64,000 nt of DNA, taken from positions 91,161,777-91,225,776 of the forward strand of contig NC_083338.1 in NCBI RefSeq assembly GCF_019175385.1, in the 5' to 3' direction. This DNA is from Lycium barbarum. Taxonomy: Eukaryota > Streptophyta > Magnoliopsida > Solanales > Solanaceae. Both the position numbers and the translations under genes were made by a program. Below the pieces are notes generated by a model. The model had not been told where the DNA came from. It made no database searches and worked only from the letters and a program-made list of their open reading frames with translations. Shown here piece after piece: positions 47,076 through 58,809 of this stretch (the first letter of the stretch is position 1; each line of letters opens with the position of its first letter).

Positions 47076-47708
47076 TATTACACCTCGGAAAATTTTTCGT
47101 TCATGCACAGTGAATTGCCTGACGAAGGTGATGATGCATACAATGTTTTGACAAGTAAGAAATAATATTTAATGATTCTAAATGAGAGTTCAAGGACATT
47201 TGAGGTAGGAGACGAAAGTTGTTAAGGAAAGCAAGGTATATGTTGTGTGTCGGGCAAGAATTTCGAGTATCGAATTAATGATGGCTTAATGACATTTTGG
47301 AGAAGGGTTATAATGTCCCTTTTATTAGTAATGAAGTGTTAAGTAAGTGTCAAGAAGGATCCATGAGCCAAATATGGGCATAAGCCATCCCAAAAGGGCG
47401 ATTTAAGGGAACATTTTCGGATGATCTGATTTGGAGGGGCCAAAACGCCTTTATAAGTTCGGAATTTGGAAACAAACACTAAAAATGAAAGTTGTAGATA
47501 ATTGAAAGAGCTTTCCAACCACATGTCGTGGGCCCTCACAGCATATCGGGATCAAAAGTTATGGTCATTCTACGACAGACTATTTGGGCCGAATATCACA
47601 TTCTGGCGCACTTTGCGGCGCAACATGCGGCCAGAAAACACGACATGCTGCCACGTAGTTGCGCAGCAAAGTGTGCCAGTGAAATTTGTGAGATCCTGCA
47701 TGGTTTGC

Positions 47709-47770
47709 GACACAACATGCGTTTAGCAAAGCATGCTTTGCATCCCGCAAAGTGTGCCGCATGTTGTGTC
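47709..47770 (+). other. Nested dyads in LARD4 U3
   Basis: Outer arms GACACAACATGCG and CGCATGTTGTGTC pair perfectly over 13 bp; inside lies the 16-bp palindrome GCAAAGCATGCTTTGC (47726-47741). Just upstream of the TATA-like box. Confidence 0.88.
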
Positions 47771-47792
47771 TGTCCAGAATTTTCTGGACCAC

Positions 47793-47801
47793 TTTAAATA
47801 G
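47793..47801 (+). promoter_or_regulatory. TATA-like box of LARD4 5' LTR
   Basis: TTTAAATAG about 720 bp into the LTR, immediately after the dyad region; conserved in the right LTR. Function inferred. Confidence 0.45.
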
Positions 47802-49440
47802 ACCAAGCTTGACCAAAAATCATATTTTTCACCATTTTTGACATAGAAACCTCTAGAATACTCTCTAACCTTCATCTACACGAAAGTTCAAGGGAAATCC
47901 ATGATCAATAACACCAAATCCATGAACCCAAGTGTATGAAACCTAGCCAAAGTTCATCTAATCAAGAAAAGCCCAAGGAAGGTGAAGTATGGGTTTTGGT
48001 GCTAGAAGGGAAACTCCACTCATGGCTGTTCAACCATCATACTAGGTAAGTTTCATGACCTTTTCATGTTTTTTAAGGTATTGGACGGTTAAAATAACCG
48101 AATTGTTGAAAAGCATAGCAAATGGGTCATTCAAGAGTGAATAGTGTCATGATAAAATGGTAGTTGGAAGGAAACATGAATGTTAGTCGGTGGTGAGTAT
48201 GAATACGTTATAAACGACATGTAGACCATGAGATAAGTGTGATACATGAGAAAATACGATAGCGAACCCAAAACCATAAATGTGGGAAAAATGAAGAGAA
48301 ATGATGGATCATGGTCATTGTATATGAATGATGATTGTTAGTTGCTATATTGTAATTGTTGTTGTGAGTGTTGGGAGTTGATATGGAATAAGGGAAAAGT
48401 AGTATAAACAAAGGAAGTGCTGCCTAATTTTCTCTAGAAATATTGGTGCGTTCTTATAGTTGATTAACTAATGTTAGTACGACTTCTCTTCAAGGTAGAA
48501 ACGTGGGCATCAAAGGAAACCAAGCAAGTGACACATTAGTAAACGACAAAGGTATGTAAGGCTAGTCCCTTTCTTTCTAAGGCATGAATCTTATGGTATG
48601 AACCCTCCTATCTCTCCATGATTTCTCTACAGATTGGGAACTATGAATCTACGAGCATAAAGAACTTCATATGAGTTAAAGAAAAGAGATATGTTACGAA
48701 CATGACAATACCGATGATGAATCTAGGTCTAGAGGTCATAAAGCTCATGATATGATATTCCTACGAAGCTAATGATCCTTCTATGATTCCGATGATAGTA
48801 TTTTCCTTACCTCTCCATGACTTTCCTACTTTCCGGAAAACTAAGAGCCTATGTTCATGAATAGTCATATGGGATAAGATAAGAGGCATGTTACGAATGC
48901 GATAATGATGATGATGAGTCTAAGTCTAAAGAAACTAAGGTCTATAATATCATGGTTCTGCAAGGTTAATTATCTACACTACGATCCGTTGATATTGTTC
49001 ATTGACTACACTCACCCTATATGCTAATTCCTTCAAGGTGAGGCATAATGCTTATGAATGCTCCATAATGGCCTCGGGGGTTCTCGACCTCATGTCACCT
49101 GACATTATTGTAGATTGTCCATAAGCCTTAATGCACGTCCTATGACCAGTGTTCCGAAAAATTACGAGTCTATGTTCATAAAAGATTTCATACGAGATAA
49201 AGGTGAGAGATATGCTATAGAAATGATAATGGTAATGATGAGCTTAAGCCGAAAAGATTATAAAGACTATCATTCGATACTTATACGAAATGCGTGCTAC
49301 GAATATGATGTGATTTTCATAGATTGTCTTCGAATTTAAATATGTGCATTCATGAAAGGTTACGATACGCTTATGAGATGTATGTGATGACAATGATGAT
49401 GATGAGATATACCGATCCATGTTATGATGTTTGTAATATG

Positions 49441-49665
49441 GTTGAGCCACTACGTGGCCGAATATGGAAGATATGTATGTGACCTTGTCGAGCCACTACG
49501 TGGTCGAATACGGATATTGTCGAGCCACTATGTGGCCGAATACGGATATTGTGTATGTGATACTGTCGAGCCACTACATGGCCGAATACGGATACTGTCG
49601 AGCCACTACGTGACCGAATATGGATATTGTCGAGCCCTACGTGACCGAATACGAATAATGTTTTA
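49441..49665 (+). repeat. Six tandem ~35-bp repeats in LARD4 5' LTR
   Basis: Units begin GTCGAGCCACTACGTGGCCG and end AATACGGATATT; the first and third carry an extra GTATGTGA-containing tail. The right LTR has the same six units at 55022-55245. Confidence 0.9.
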
Positions 49666-49863
49666 TGTGTATGAGCAGATACGGTATTACGATGATAAAT
49701 TATATGACATGATGATGTATACACTATGATGATTCATGTACGATGATTATGTATATGTGATATATGTATGAAATGTATTCATCCTTAAAGGTCTCGCAGG
49801 TTTTGCCTTCACCTCATGACTTATGATTATCTATCATGTTTATTTCATTCATGCCTTACATAC

Positions 49864-49921
49864 TCAGTACAACATTCGTACTGACGTCCGTTTTCTTTGG
49901 ACGCTGTGTTCATGCCCACAG
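49864..49921 (+). other. Three-hairpin LTR module, LARD4 left copy
   Basis: SL1 TCAGTAC/GTACTGA, loop AACATTC (49864-49884); SL2 CGTCC/GGACG (49885-49903); SL3 CTGTG/CACAG around TTCATGCC (49904-49921). No spacer between them. Confidence 0.88.
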
Positions 49922-50344
49922 GTAGACGGGAGACGGCGCAGACCTATAGGAGCTATCAGCAGATTTTCAGGAGCACTCCATTATTCCGGAGGTGCTACTC
50001 GGGTTTATACTTTTGTGTATATATATGTATATGTATTTTGGGCACGACGGGATCTTGTCCCGTCCATACGTCTAGTACTTTAGTAGAGGCTCGTAGATAC
50101 GCAGTGTGGGTTATATGGTCTCACGAAGGTGCTATTTTGGATATATGTATATATATATTGTTTTGATAGCCGAAAGGCCAATGTTTACGAAAGTGTGTAT
50201 GTTTCAAATGGAAGATGATTTTCCTATGATTTGAATATAATTTGATAAAAGAGCGTAAATGAGTATGACGAGTAATAGACCGAGCGGTGCTCGGTGGTTA
50301 GCCCCGAATACCCGTCGCAGCCCCTAGTCGGGTCGTGACAAAAG

Positions 50345-50356
50345 TGGTATCAGTGC
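50345..50356 (+). other. Primer-binding site of LARD4 (tRNA-Met, one mismatch)
   Basis: TGGTATCAGTGC, four bases after the left LTR; differs at one base from the sequence in the other three elements. Confidence 0.85.
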
Positions 50357-50399
50357 AGTTCAGTCCTAGGAAGTGTCTACGAGCCGTTTCTAGTAGAGT

Positions 50400-50438
50400 C
50401 TTGTTTATGGTGTGTTGCGCGCCACATCTATAAATAGG
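50400..50438 (+). other. LARD4 leader hairpin (dimerisation-type)
   Basis: Upper stem GGTGTG/CACATC (one G.U) closes the loop TTGCGCGC (50415-50422), whose GCGCGC is a perfect palindrome. The lower stem CTTGTTTAT/ATAAATAGG is weaker than in the other elements. 43 nt downstream of the PBS. Confidence 0.8.
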
Positions 50439-52624
50439 AGGCTACAAGGCATTTAGGATGGTTACTCTTCTCTCATCTCTAAGATCGTGCGATAGAGCTA
50501 AGCCGTAGGAAATGAGATTCCTTATATTAACCCCTGATTGCAACAGAATAATGGTAATGATAGAGGAAAGTGATTGATGACATTGAAGGTTACGGAGGTA
50601 AGCCCCTTCGTTGAGGCTACGTTATCGAAATATGTAATACTATGATGATGAATTGATTGTCAGAAAGTAAGTCAGTGTTCATATAATAGAGAAATTGATT
50701 AAATGTGCCTCTTGATGATAAGTTCAGATATAAGTTGAGAACACAGGAAATAGAATGAATCGGAATAAAGGTAAGCGATGGTACGAAAGGTATGTGTCAA
50801 ATAAAGTAAGAATATTGAGATATGATTGAAATATAAAGCTGAAGGACGAAAAAAAAAGTAAATGGGAAGAGGTAACAAGGCAGATCGCTACAGGATCAGG
50901 TACATCTCGAAGTGCAATATATGAGGAAATTTACGACATCTTTGTGCTTTTACTTGAAAGTGGGAGCCCTGTGGGCATTGTTGGTGTTTGCTGCGTGCAG
51001 GTTTTGGGATAGTAAGAAATATAGAGGAAACTCTGCTGAAATTTTCCTAGAATCCAAAGGAGATAAGATATAAGCTTGTAATATGTCCTAACAAGAAAGG
51101 ATGATGTGCAAAAGAGTAATGGCAGAATGAGATTAAGCTAGGAGAATCGTTAATGACTACAAGAGTTGAGTTAGATACTATTGAATTGATAGTAATTGTA
51201 GTTATAAGAGCGACATTGATACGGTAAAGAGAAATGATAGAGTGAACAAAGGAGATTAGTAACACTAAAACATGACATGGAGGAGAAAGTGTAACTCTAA
51301 TAGAGTACGATACTGGAGTAGCGATTGGATGTATAAGCACGAGTAAAATACGATAAGTTTATTAGCAAAATAAAATAACAGCATCACGGAGATAGAGATA
51401 CGAATATGAAGGGCTCTAATGCATGTGAATACATTGGTGAAATAACTTATGTGGTGAGTTAAATAGGGATAATCAGAAAGAGTAACAAGTTTAGTATGCT
51501 CACTTCGCAAGGTTTAATCTATTTTGTGAGCAAGATTTGTGAATGAGACCAAGAAGTGTCACTCTATAGAGTTGATTATGAACAGGATATAATGAGGACA
51601 TAGCGAGAACTGAGATACAAAGTAAGTAAAGTATAGCAAGGAAACGACTAAAGATGTGACATGTTCTATATGAATAAAGAGTGAATGCAAGTTTGAAACC
51701 AATAGGCGAGCCATGGGTCAGTAGATGAGAAAGCTTATAAGACCTTGTTAAAGGAAAGTCCAACATAGAGGTTCTTCAATGACAAAAAAAATGATAGCAA
51801 GCAATGACAAAAAGGGAAGTCAACTTGAAAAAGAAATTAGAGAAAAGTGATATGGCAAAGTCGTAGTAGTTTGTGATTGGTATGATCAAGAGTAAAAGAG
51901 CATGAGGCAAAAGGGGTATTAGTTACGCATGAGACTTAGACCCTCGAGAACAAAAATGACGTTACAAGTAAACTTTGAGCACCGAAGAAAGGGGAAAAAG
52001 TTGTTGATTGGAGCGGATTTAGACATTGACTTATAACTACCAAATGAGCTTAAGAAAAATGCATTCCTGTTCGGATTGCTACGCCAGTTGTATCACTCGA
52101 TTACAAAACTGCAAGATGAGTACGTTAAGACCTACCACATGAATTGCCGTAGTTATAAATTATAGGAAACATCATAAATGATATATAGTATAGTAAGGGA
52201 GATATGAATTAAAGATTTGAAGGTGAGACGAAGGATTTGAGAATGGTACAAGTAAAACCCTAAAACGGGGGAAGCCAGTAAAGATAATATAAGTGTAGAG
52301 ATTGAAATGACGGATTCTAAGATGTGACAAACATAGACTCTAAAACAAAGAGTGAGAGTTGTGCAGAAATAAGTCTAATGATGGGTAAATGAGTACGATT
52401 ACGAATACGAATACGGATGTGGATACTTGTATATGTATAGAAATGTATGTACACGAATCACGCAAGAACGATTATGCGACTAACAAGTGCTTATGCGTCG
52501 TCGATGAAACCAAGTGAGTACTCAAAATGATGAATAAGAGGTAAGCAAGAACAGTGGGGTCATGATACTCCGAGTCAGTTAAAGGAAAATATATGGCGAA
52601 ATTTCGTAGAATCCAGAATAGTTT

Positions 52625-52660
52625 AACATTCGAGGACGAATGTTCCCAAGGGGGGAAGAA
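52625..52660 (+). other. LARD4 polypurine hairpin and tract
   Basis: AACATTCG, loop AGGA, CGAATGTT (52625-52644), a perfect 8-bp stem, then the tract AAGGGGGGAAGAA (52648-52660) against the right LTR. Confidence 0.88.
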
Positions 52661-55600
52661 TGTTACACCTTGGAAATTTTTTCGTTCATGCAAAGTGAAT
52701 TGCCTGACGAAGGGCATGATGCATACGATGTTTTGAAAAGTAAGAAATAATATTTAATGATTCTAAATGAGAGTTCAAGGACATTTGAGGTAGGAGACGA
52801 AAGTTGTTAAGGAAAGAAAGGTATATGTTGTGTCGGGCAAGAATTTCGAGTATCGAATTAATGATGGCTTAATGACATTTTGGAGAAGAGTTATAATGTC
52901 CCTTATATTGTTAATGAAGTGTTAAGTAAGTGTCAAGAAGGATCCATGAGCCAAATATGGGCATAAGCCATCCCAAAAGGGCGATTTAAGGGAACATTTT
53001 CGGATGATCTGATTTGGAGGGGCCAAAACGCGTTTATAAGTTCGGAATTTGGAAACAAACACTAAGAATGAAAGTTGTAGATAATTTAAAGAGCTTTCTA
53101 ACCACAGGTCGTGGGCCCTCACAGCATAACGGGATCAAAAGTTATGGCCATTCTACGACAGACTGTTTGGGCCGAATATCACATTCTGGCGCACTTTGCG
53201 GCGCAACATGCGGCCCGCAAACACGACATGCGGCCACGCAGGTGCGCAGAAAAGTGTGCCAGTGAAATTTGTGAGATCCTGCATGGTTTGCGACACAACA
53301 TGCATTTAGCAAAGCATGCTTTGCATCCCGCAAAGTGTGCCGCATGTTGTGTCGGTCCAGAATTTTCTGGACCACTTTAAATAGACCAAGCTCGACCAAA
53401 AGTCATATTTTTCACCATTTTTGACATAGAAACCTCTAGAATACTCTCTAACCTTCATCTACACGAAAATTCAAGGGAAATCCACGATCAATAACACCAA
53501 ATCCATGAAACCAAGTGTATGAAACCTAGCCAAAGTTCATTTAATCAAGAAAAGCCCAAGGAAGGTGAAGTAGGGTTTTGGTGCTAGAAGGGAAACACCA
53601 CTCAAGGCTTGTTAAACCATCATACAAGGTAAGTTTCATGATCGTTTCATGTTGTTTAAGGTATTGGAAGGTTAAAATAACCGAATTGTAGAAAAGCAGA
53701 GCAAATGGGTCATTCAAGAGTGAATAGTGTCATGATAAAATGGTAGTTGGAAGGAAACATGAATGTTAGTGGGTGGTGAGTATGAATACGTTATAAACGA
53801 CATGTAGACCATGAGATAAGTGTGATACATGAGAAAATACGATAGCGAATGCAAAACCATAAATGTGGGAAAAATGAAGAGAAATGGTGGATCATGGTCA
53901 TTGTACATGAATGATGATTGTTAGTTGCTATATTGTAATTGTTGTTGTGAGTGTTGGGAGTTGATATGGAATAAGGGAAAAGTAGTATAAACAAAGGAAG
54001 TGCTGCCCAATTTTCTCTAGAAATAGTGGTGCGTTCTTATAGTTGATTAACTAATGTTAGTACGACTTCTCTTGAAGGTAGACACGTGGGCATCAAAGGA
54101 AACCAAGCAAGTGACACATTAGTAAATGACAAAGGTATGTAAGGCTAGTCCCTTTCTTTCTAAGGCATGAATCTTATGGTATGAATCCTCCTATCTCTCC
54201 ATGATTTATCTACATATTGGGAACTATGAATCTACGAGCATAAAGAACTTCATATGAGTTAAAGAAAAGAGATACGTTACGAACATGACAATACCGATGA
54301 TGAATCTAGGTCTAGAGGTCATAAAGCTCATGATATGATATTCCTACGAAGCTAATGATCCTTCTATGATTCCGATGATAGTATTTTCCTTACCTCTCCA
54401 TGACTTTCCTACTTTCCGGAAAACTAAGAGCCTATGTTCATGAATAGTCATATGGGATAAGATAAGAGGCATGTTACGAATGCGATAATGATGATGATGA
54501 GTCTAAGTCTAAAGATACTAAGGCCTATAATATCATGATTCTGTAAGGTTAATGATCTACACTACGATCCGTTGATATTGTTCATTGACTACACTCACCT
54601 TATATGCTAATTCCTTCAAGGTGAGGCATAATGCTTATGAATGCTCCATAATGGCCTCGGGGGTTCTCGACCTCATGTCGCCCTGACATTATTATAGATT
54701 GTCCATAAGCCTTAATGCACGTCCTATGACCAGTGTTCCGAAAAATTACGAGTCTATGTTCATAAAAGATTTCATACGAGATAAAGGTGAGAGATATGCT
54801 ATAGAAACGATAACGGTAATAATGAGCTTAAGCCGAAAAGATTATAAAGACTATCATACGATACTTATACGAAATTCGTGCTACGAATATGATGTGATTT
54901 TCATAGATTGTCTTTGAATTTAAATATGTGCATTAATGAAAGGTTACGATACGCTTATGAGATGTATGTGATGACAATGATGATGATGAGATATACCGAA
55001 CCATGTTATGATGTATGTAATATGGTCGAGCCACTACGTGGCCGAATATGGAAGATATGTATGTGACCTTATCGAGCCACTACGTGGCCGAATACGGATA
55101 CTGTCGAGCCACTATATGGCCGAATACGGATATTGTGTATGTGATACTGTCGAGGCACTACGCGGCCGAATACGGATACTGTCGAGCCACTACGTGGCCG
55201 AATATGGATATTGTCGACCTCTACGTGGCAGAATACGGATAATGTTTTATGTGTATGAGCAGATACGGTATTAAGATGATGAATTATATGACATGATGAT
55301 GTATACGCTATGATGATTCATGTACGACGATTATATATATGTGATATATGTATGAAATGTATTCATCCTTAAAGGTCGCGCAGGTTTTTCCTTCACCTCA
55401 TGACTTATGATTATCTATCATGTTTATTTCATTCATGCCTTACATACTCAGTACAATATTCGTACTAACGTCCGTTTTCTTTGGACGCTGTGTTCATGCT
55501 CACAAGTAGACAGGGAGATGGCGCAGACCTATAGGAGCTATCAACAGATTTTCAGGAGCACTCCGTTATTCCGGAGGTGCTAATCGGGTTTATACTTTTG

Positions 55601-55925
55601 TGTACATATATGTATATGTATTTTGGGCACGACGGGGTCTTGTCCCTTCCATACGTCTGGTACTCTAGTAGAGGCTCGTAGATACACAGTGTGGGTTATA
55701 TGGTCTCACAAAGTTGCTATTTTGGATATATGTATTTATATATTGTTTTGATAGCCGAAAGGCCAATGTATACGAAAGTGTGTATGTTTCAAATGGATGA
55801 TGATTTTCCTATGATTTCAATATAATTTGATAAAATAGCGTAAATGAGTATGCCGAGTAATAGAACGAGCGGTGATCGGTGGTTAGCCCCGGGTACCAAT
55901 CGCGGCCCCTAGTCGGGTCGTGACA
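52661..55925 (+). repeat. LARD4 3' LTR
   Basis: Right copy with an intact TGTTACACC start. Same boxes; six tandem units at 55022-55245. Confidence 0.92.
55448..55505 (+). other. Three-hairpin LTR module, LARD4 right copy
   Basis: As the left copy, with one decayed base in SL1 (GTACTAA) and one in SL3 (CACAA). Confidence 0.75.
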
Positions 55926-56033
55926 TCTACCCTAGCCCACCATTAGACTATTTTCACCCTTAGTTGGGCCTTCAAATAATTCAGCTTCCCTTTCTACCAG
56001 TTTGCCGGACTCGATCAAGGAAAAGTTATTGGG
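55926..56033 (-). other. Tat/Ogre LTR segment between LARD4 and the solo LTR
   Basis: 108 bp of host sequence beginning with the LARD4 duplication TCTAC and ending with the solo-LTR duplication TTGGG. Nothing coding. Confidence 0.6.
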
Positions 56034-57733
56034 TGTTACACCTTGGAAATTTCGTGCTATTCGTTTATGTATAGGCTAACATGAGCTTGAAGTGGACATG
56101 AAGCTCCTATATGTTCAAGAATTATATTTGATAATTTTAAGAGTATATCTTATGATTTCAAAGGCATTTGTGGCAAAGGAAGTACGTTCGTCGGAGAAAG
56201 TTAAAGTTGAGCCATGTTTTGGGAAATTCTGTATCATTTGAGCCATGCGTTTCTTACCATCACTTTAAGGAATATATATACAGCCCCTTGGATGGTTAAT
56301 GAATTTTTATAAAAGTTCCAAGATGGTTCCATAAGGATTGGAGGTAAAACAAATCTAAAAGAACACGATTACGCGAAATTAGGAAGAAAGGAGCAGTGTG
56401 CGCTCACACACTAAGTGTACTGAGCCGCACACTGTGCGCTAACTCCCTATTTTGGGAGTGATCACTTCCCAGAACCACCCCTAAGAGGTGGGGAGAGTGT
56501 GCAACGGCACACTCAATGTGGAAGGTCGCATACTCTCCGCCAAGTTGGTCTGGGTGCGAAATTGCTACCTTTTTAAACCCCAAACGACACTAAACTCATT
56601 TCCAACCTTCTATACTTATTTCCCAACTTTTCTAGGGTCTTCCAAAGAGTTATTTAAGGTTCTCAATCACTCCACATCTTTCCATATCATCCAAAGAGAG
56701 AATCAACATCAAAACCTCAAGGTAAATCCATGGAGAGTGATGGTTCTTGCTTCTTTTCAAGGATGCGGTGAAATTGGTCTTGGGAAAAGAGTTGAGTAAG
56801 GTGAAATTCTACTACTTCAAGGTATTTTCTTCATCATATTCTTATGCTTAAGTGATATAAAGGTTTAGTAACTCTATAATGAGGACGAAATCTAAAGTAG
56901 AGAAGCCATAAATGTTGAGGTGAAGAAGATGACTATGGATGAATTTGAAAAGAGGATTTTGGATGAATTTGAGATGGAATTGAACATAATTCCTTGATTA
57001 TGATATTATGGATGTTGTTAATGTTGTTTGGGAGCTATTTGGTAAAATGGTGGAAGTTGATGAAATAGGGAAAATGCTGCCCAAATTTTGTTAGCCCTTA
57101 GTTGCTCTAGTTTGAACTTAAGCATGTTTTCAATGACCTAACTTTAGTATGAATTCTCTTGAATGTAGAGTTGCAAGCTTTGGAGGAAAAAGTTTAGTCG
57201 TTAAGAAGATGTGAAGGTATGTAATGCTAACCCTTTCTTTCAAAAGACATGATTCGTATGTTATGATCCCATATATGCTATCAATGTTACCCGTACTCCT
57301 AGAAATGCTAGAGGTCCTTAATTCTCAAGACTCTTATGATGACTCCATGTTTAGTGATACCAAAGCGTAAAGTTATTGATGTTCTCATGATATGATTGAT
57401 CTTACTATATAATTCTGGAGTACATGCATGACAATTGGCCCCATATGTTATCGTTCCTTCAAAGTGAGACAAGATAGTGATGATGATTATGATGATGATC
57501 TCCATTCTGGAAAAGTCAAAGCTTGAAATTCTTAATGTTTTCATGATGTCATTGAGCTTTCCATATGATTAATGATTGTATTCTTGTTGTTGATTCCATC
57601 TTATGATAGTTGTTTTTCCAAGGTGGGATATAGCGATGATGATAATTCCATAATAGAAATCGGAGGGTTACCGACCTTACGTCACTTCGATAGAGTAGCA
57701 ACGTCTTATTTAGGCTCTCATGCATGCTACTGA

Positions 57734-57960
57734 AACTATTATAAATATATATATGGATCGGGTCGTACGTTCCTTGGCACTATTATAAATATATATGGAT
57801 CGGGTCGTACGTTCCTTGACACTATTATAAATATATATGGATCGGGTCGTACGTTCCTCAGCACTATTATAAATATATATATGGATCGGGCCGTACGTTC
57901 CTCGGGACTATAATAAATATATACATATGGATCGAGCTATACGTTCCACAACAATATACT
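57734..57960 (+). repeat. Five ~45-bp tandem repeats in the solo LTR
   Basis: Each unit contains ACTATTATAAATATATATGG and ATCGGGTCGTACGTTCC; the fourth and fifth have drifted (GGGCCGTACG, CGAGCTATACG). Confidence 0.9.
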
Positions 57961-58103
57961 ATATATATATGTATGGGTGACATTTTGAAAAGATAAGTTA
58001 AGCATGCATGATATCCGCCTTAATAGGCAATCAGGTATACATGTTATCTCTTTATCTCCTACTTCTTATATCTTCATTATGTTGTTGTTCATGCTTTACA
58101 TAC

Positions 58104-58162
58104 TCAGTACATTATTCGTACTGACATCCTCTTGCGTGTGGACGCTACGCTCATGCCCGCAG
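58104..58162 (+). other. Three-hairpin LTR module, solo LTR
   Basis: SL1 TCAGTAC/GTACTGA, loop ATTATTC; SL2 CATCC/GGACG with one mismatch; SL3 CTACG/CGCAG with one mismatch. Confidence 0.75.
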
Positions 58163-58729
58163 GTAGACAAGGAGACGGATCAGACCCAAAGGAACTTCAT
58201 CAACGGATATTCCGAAGCACTCCACTACTTCGGAGTTGCAGTCTATTGGTATATTCCTTTTGTGTATATATTTGGGGGAATGGCGAGGTTCTGTCCCGCC
58301 TTTAGGATTTCCAGTACTCTAGATAGAGGCTCGTAGTCATATGTGGCTAGTCAGAAGTTTCATGACCTCCCTAGTGTATATCATTATTGTAGCCTTGTGG
58401 GCTTGTGCATGTATATACGGGGCGAAGTTAATGATTATTATGCGAATAGGGTTTCATTTCGAGAATTTGTGACCGCTCAGTTTATGTAATTATGAGATAG
58501 ACAAGTGGTCCACTGAGGTAAGTTTAGAAAAAGTATGCTAGGTGGTGCTCGGTATGCTAGTTCCACGTACCTGTCATGGCCCTCCAGTCGGGTTGTGACA
58601 TTGGGCCTTCAACCTAATGGGTTAATGCAAGAGGAAATTGCCCAAACAATGGTATTTCATGCAAGAAAAATGAAAAGAGGATATGGATTAGGACATGTTT
58701 AAGTTAGATTGAATATAAAAGCAGACTCG

Positions 58730-58733
<4 letters not shown>

Positions 58734-58806
<73 letters not shown>
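58734..58806. repeat. (AT)n microsatellite
   Basis: About 70 bp of near-perfect AT repeats. Confidence 0.95.

Positions 58807-58809
<3 letters not shown>

Larger units (their letters stand above)
47076..50340 (+). repeat. LARD4 5' LTR
   Basis: In order: U3 dyads (47590-47770), TATA-like TTTAAATAG (47793-47801), GAAGTGCTGCC box near 48413, dyad box near 49030-49110, 35-bp tandem repeats (49441-49665), three-hairpin module (49864-49921). No coding content. Confidence 0.92.
50341..52660 (+). other. LARD4 internal region, non-coding
   Basis: Leader (PBS, hairpin, conserved block 50479-50498), then about 2.1 kb rich in A and G without any protein motif. 50960-51062 matches an internal block of LARD3. 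Ends in the polypurine hairpin and tract. Confidence 0.85.
47076..55925 (+). mobile_element. LARD4: non-autonomous LTR retrotransposon
   Basis: LTRs of exactly 3265 bp each flank 2.32 kb of non-coding DNA. Target duplication TCTAC (47071-47075, 55926-55930). Primer-binding site follows the left LTR and a polypurine tract precedes the right LTR, so it runs on the plus strand. The left LTR starts TATTACACC (decayed), the right one TGTTACACC. LTR divergence about 3% in the part compared. No Gag or Pol motif. Confidence 0.92.
56034..58600 (+). repeat. Solo LTR, sixth family
   Basis: 2567 bp from TGTTACACCTTGG to GGGTTGTGACA, flanked by TTGGG (56029-56033, 58601-58605). No primer site or internal region follows, so the interior was lost by LTR-LTR recombination. 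Contains a U3 dyad GAGTGTGC/GCACACTC with loop AACG (56495-56514), AAATGCTGCCC near 57068, a dyad box near 57645-57695, five tandem repeats (57734-57960) and the three-hairpin module (58104-58162). Confidence 0.92.

Noticed and set aside
49422..49729. Frames of about 100 codons on both strands with repeated peptides, and a CRISPR-like look
   Set aside because: They are translations of the 35-bp LTR tandem repeats; units lack unique spacers and the DNA is eukaryotic.
58004..58336. 110-codon plus-strand frame in the solo LTR
   Set aside because: Covers the three-hairpin module; similar frames over the module in other LTRs (e.g. 22000, 49823) follow the RNA structure, not a shared protein.
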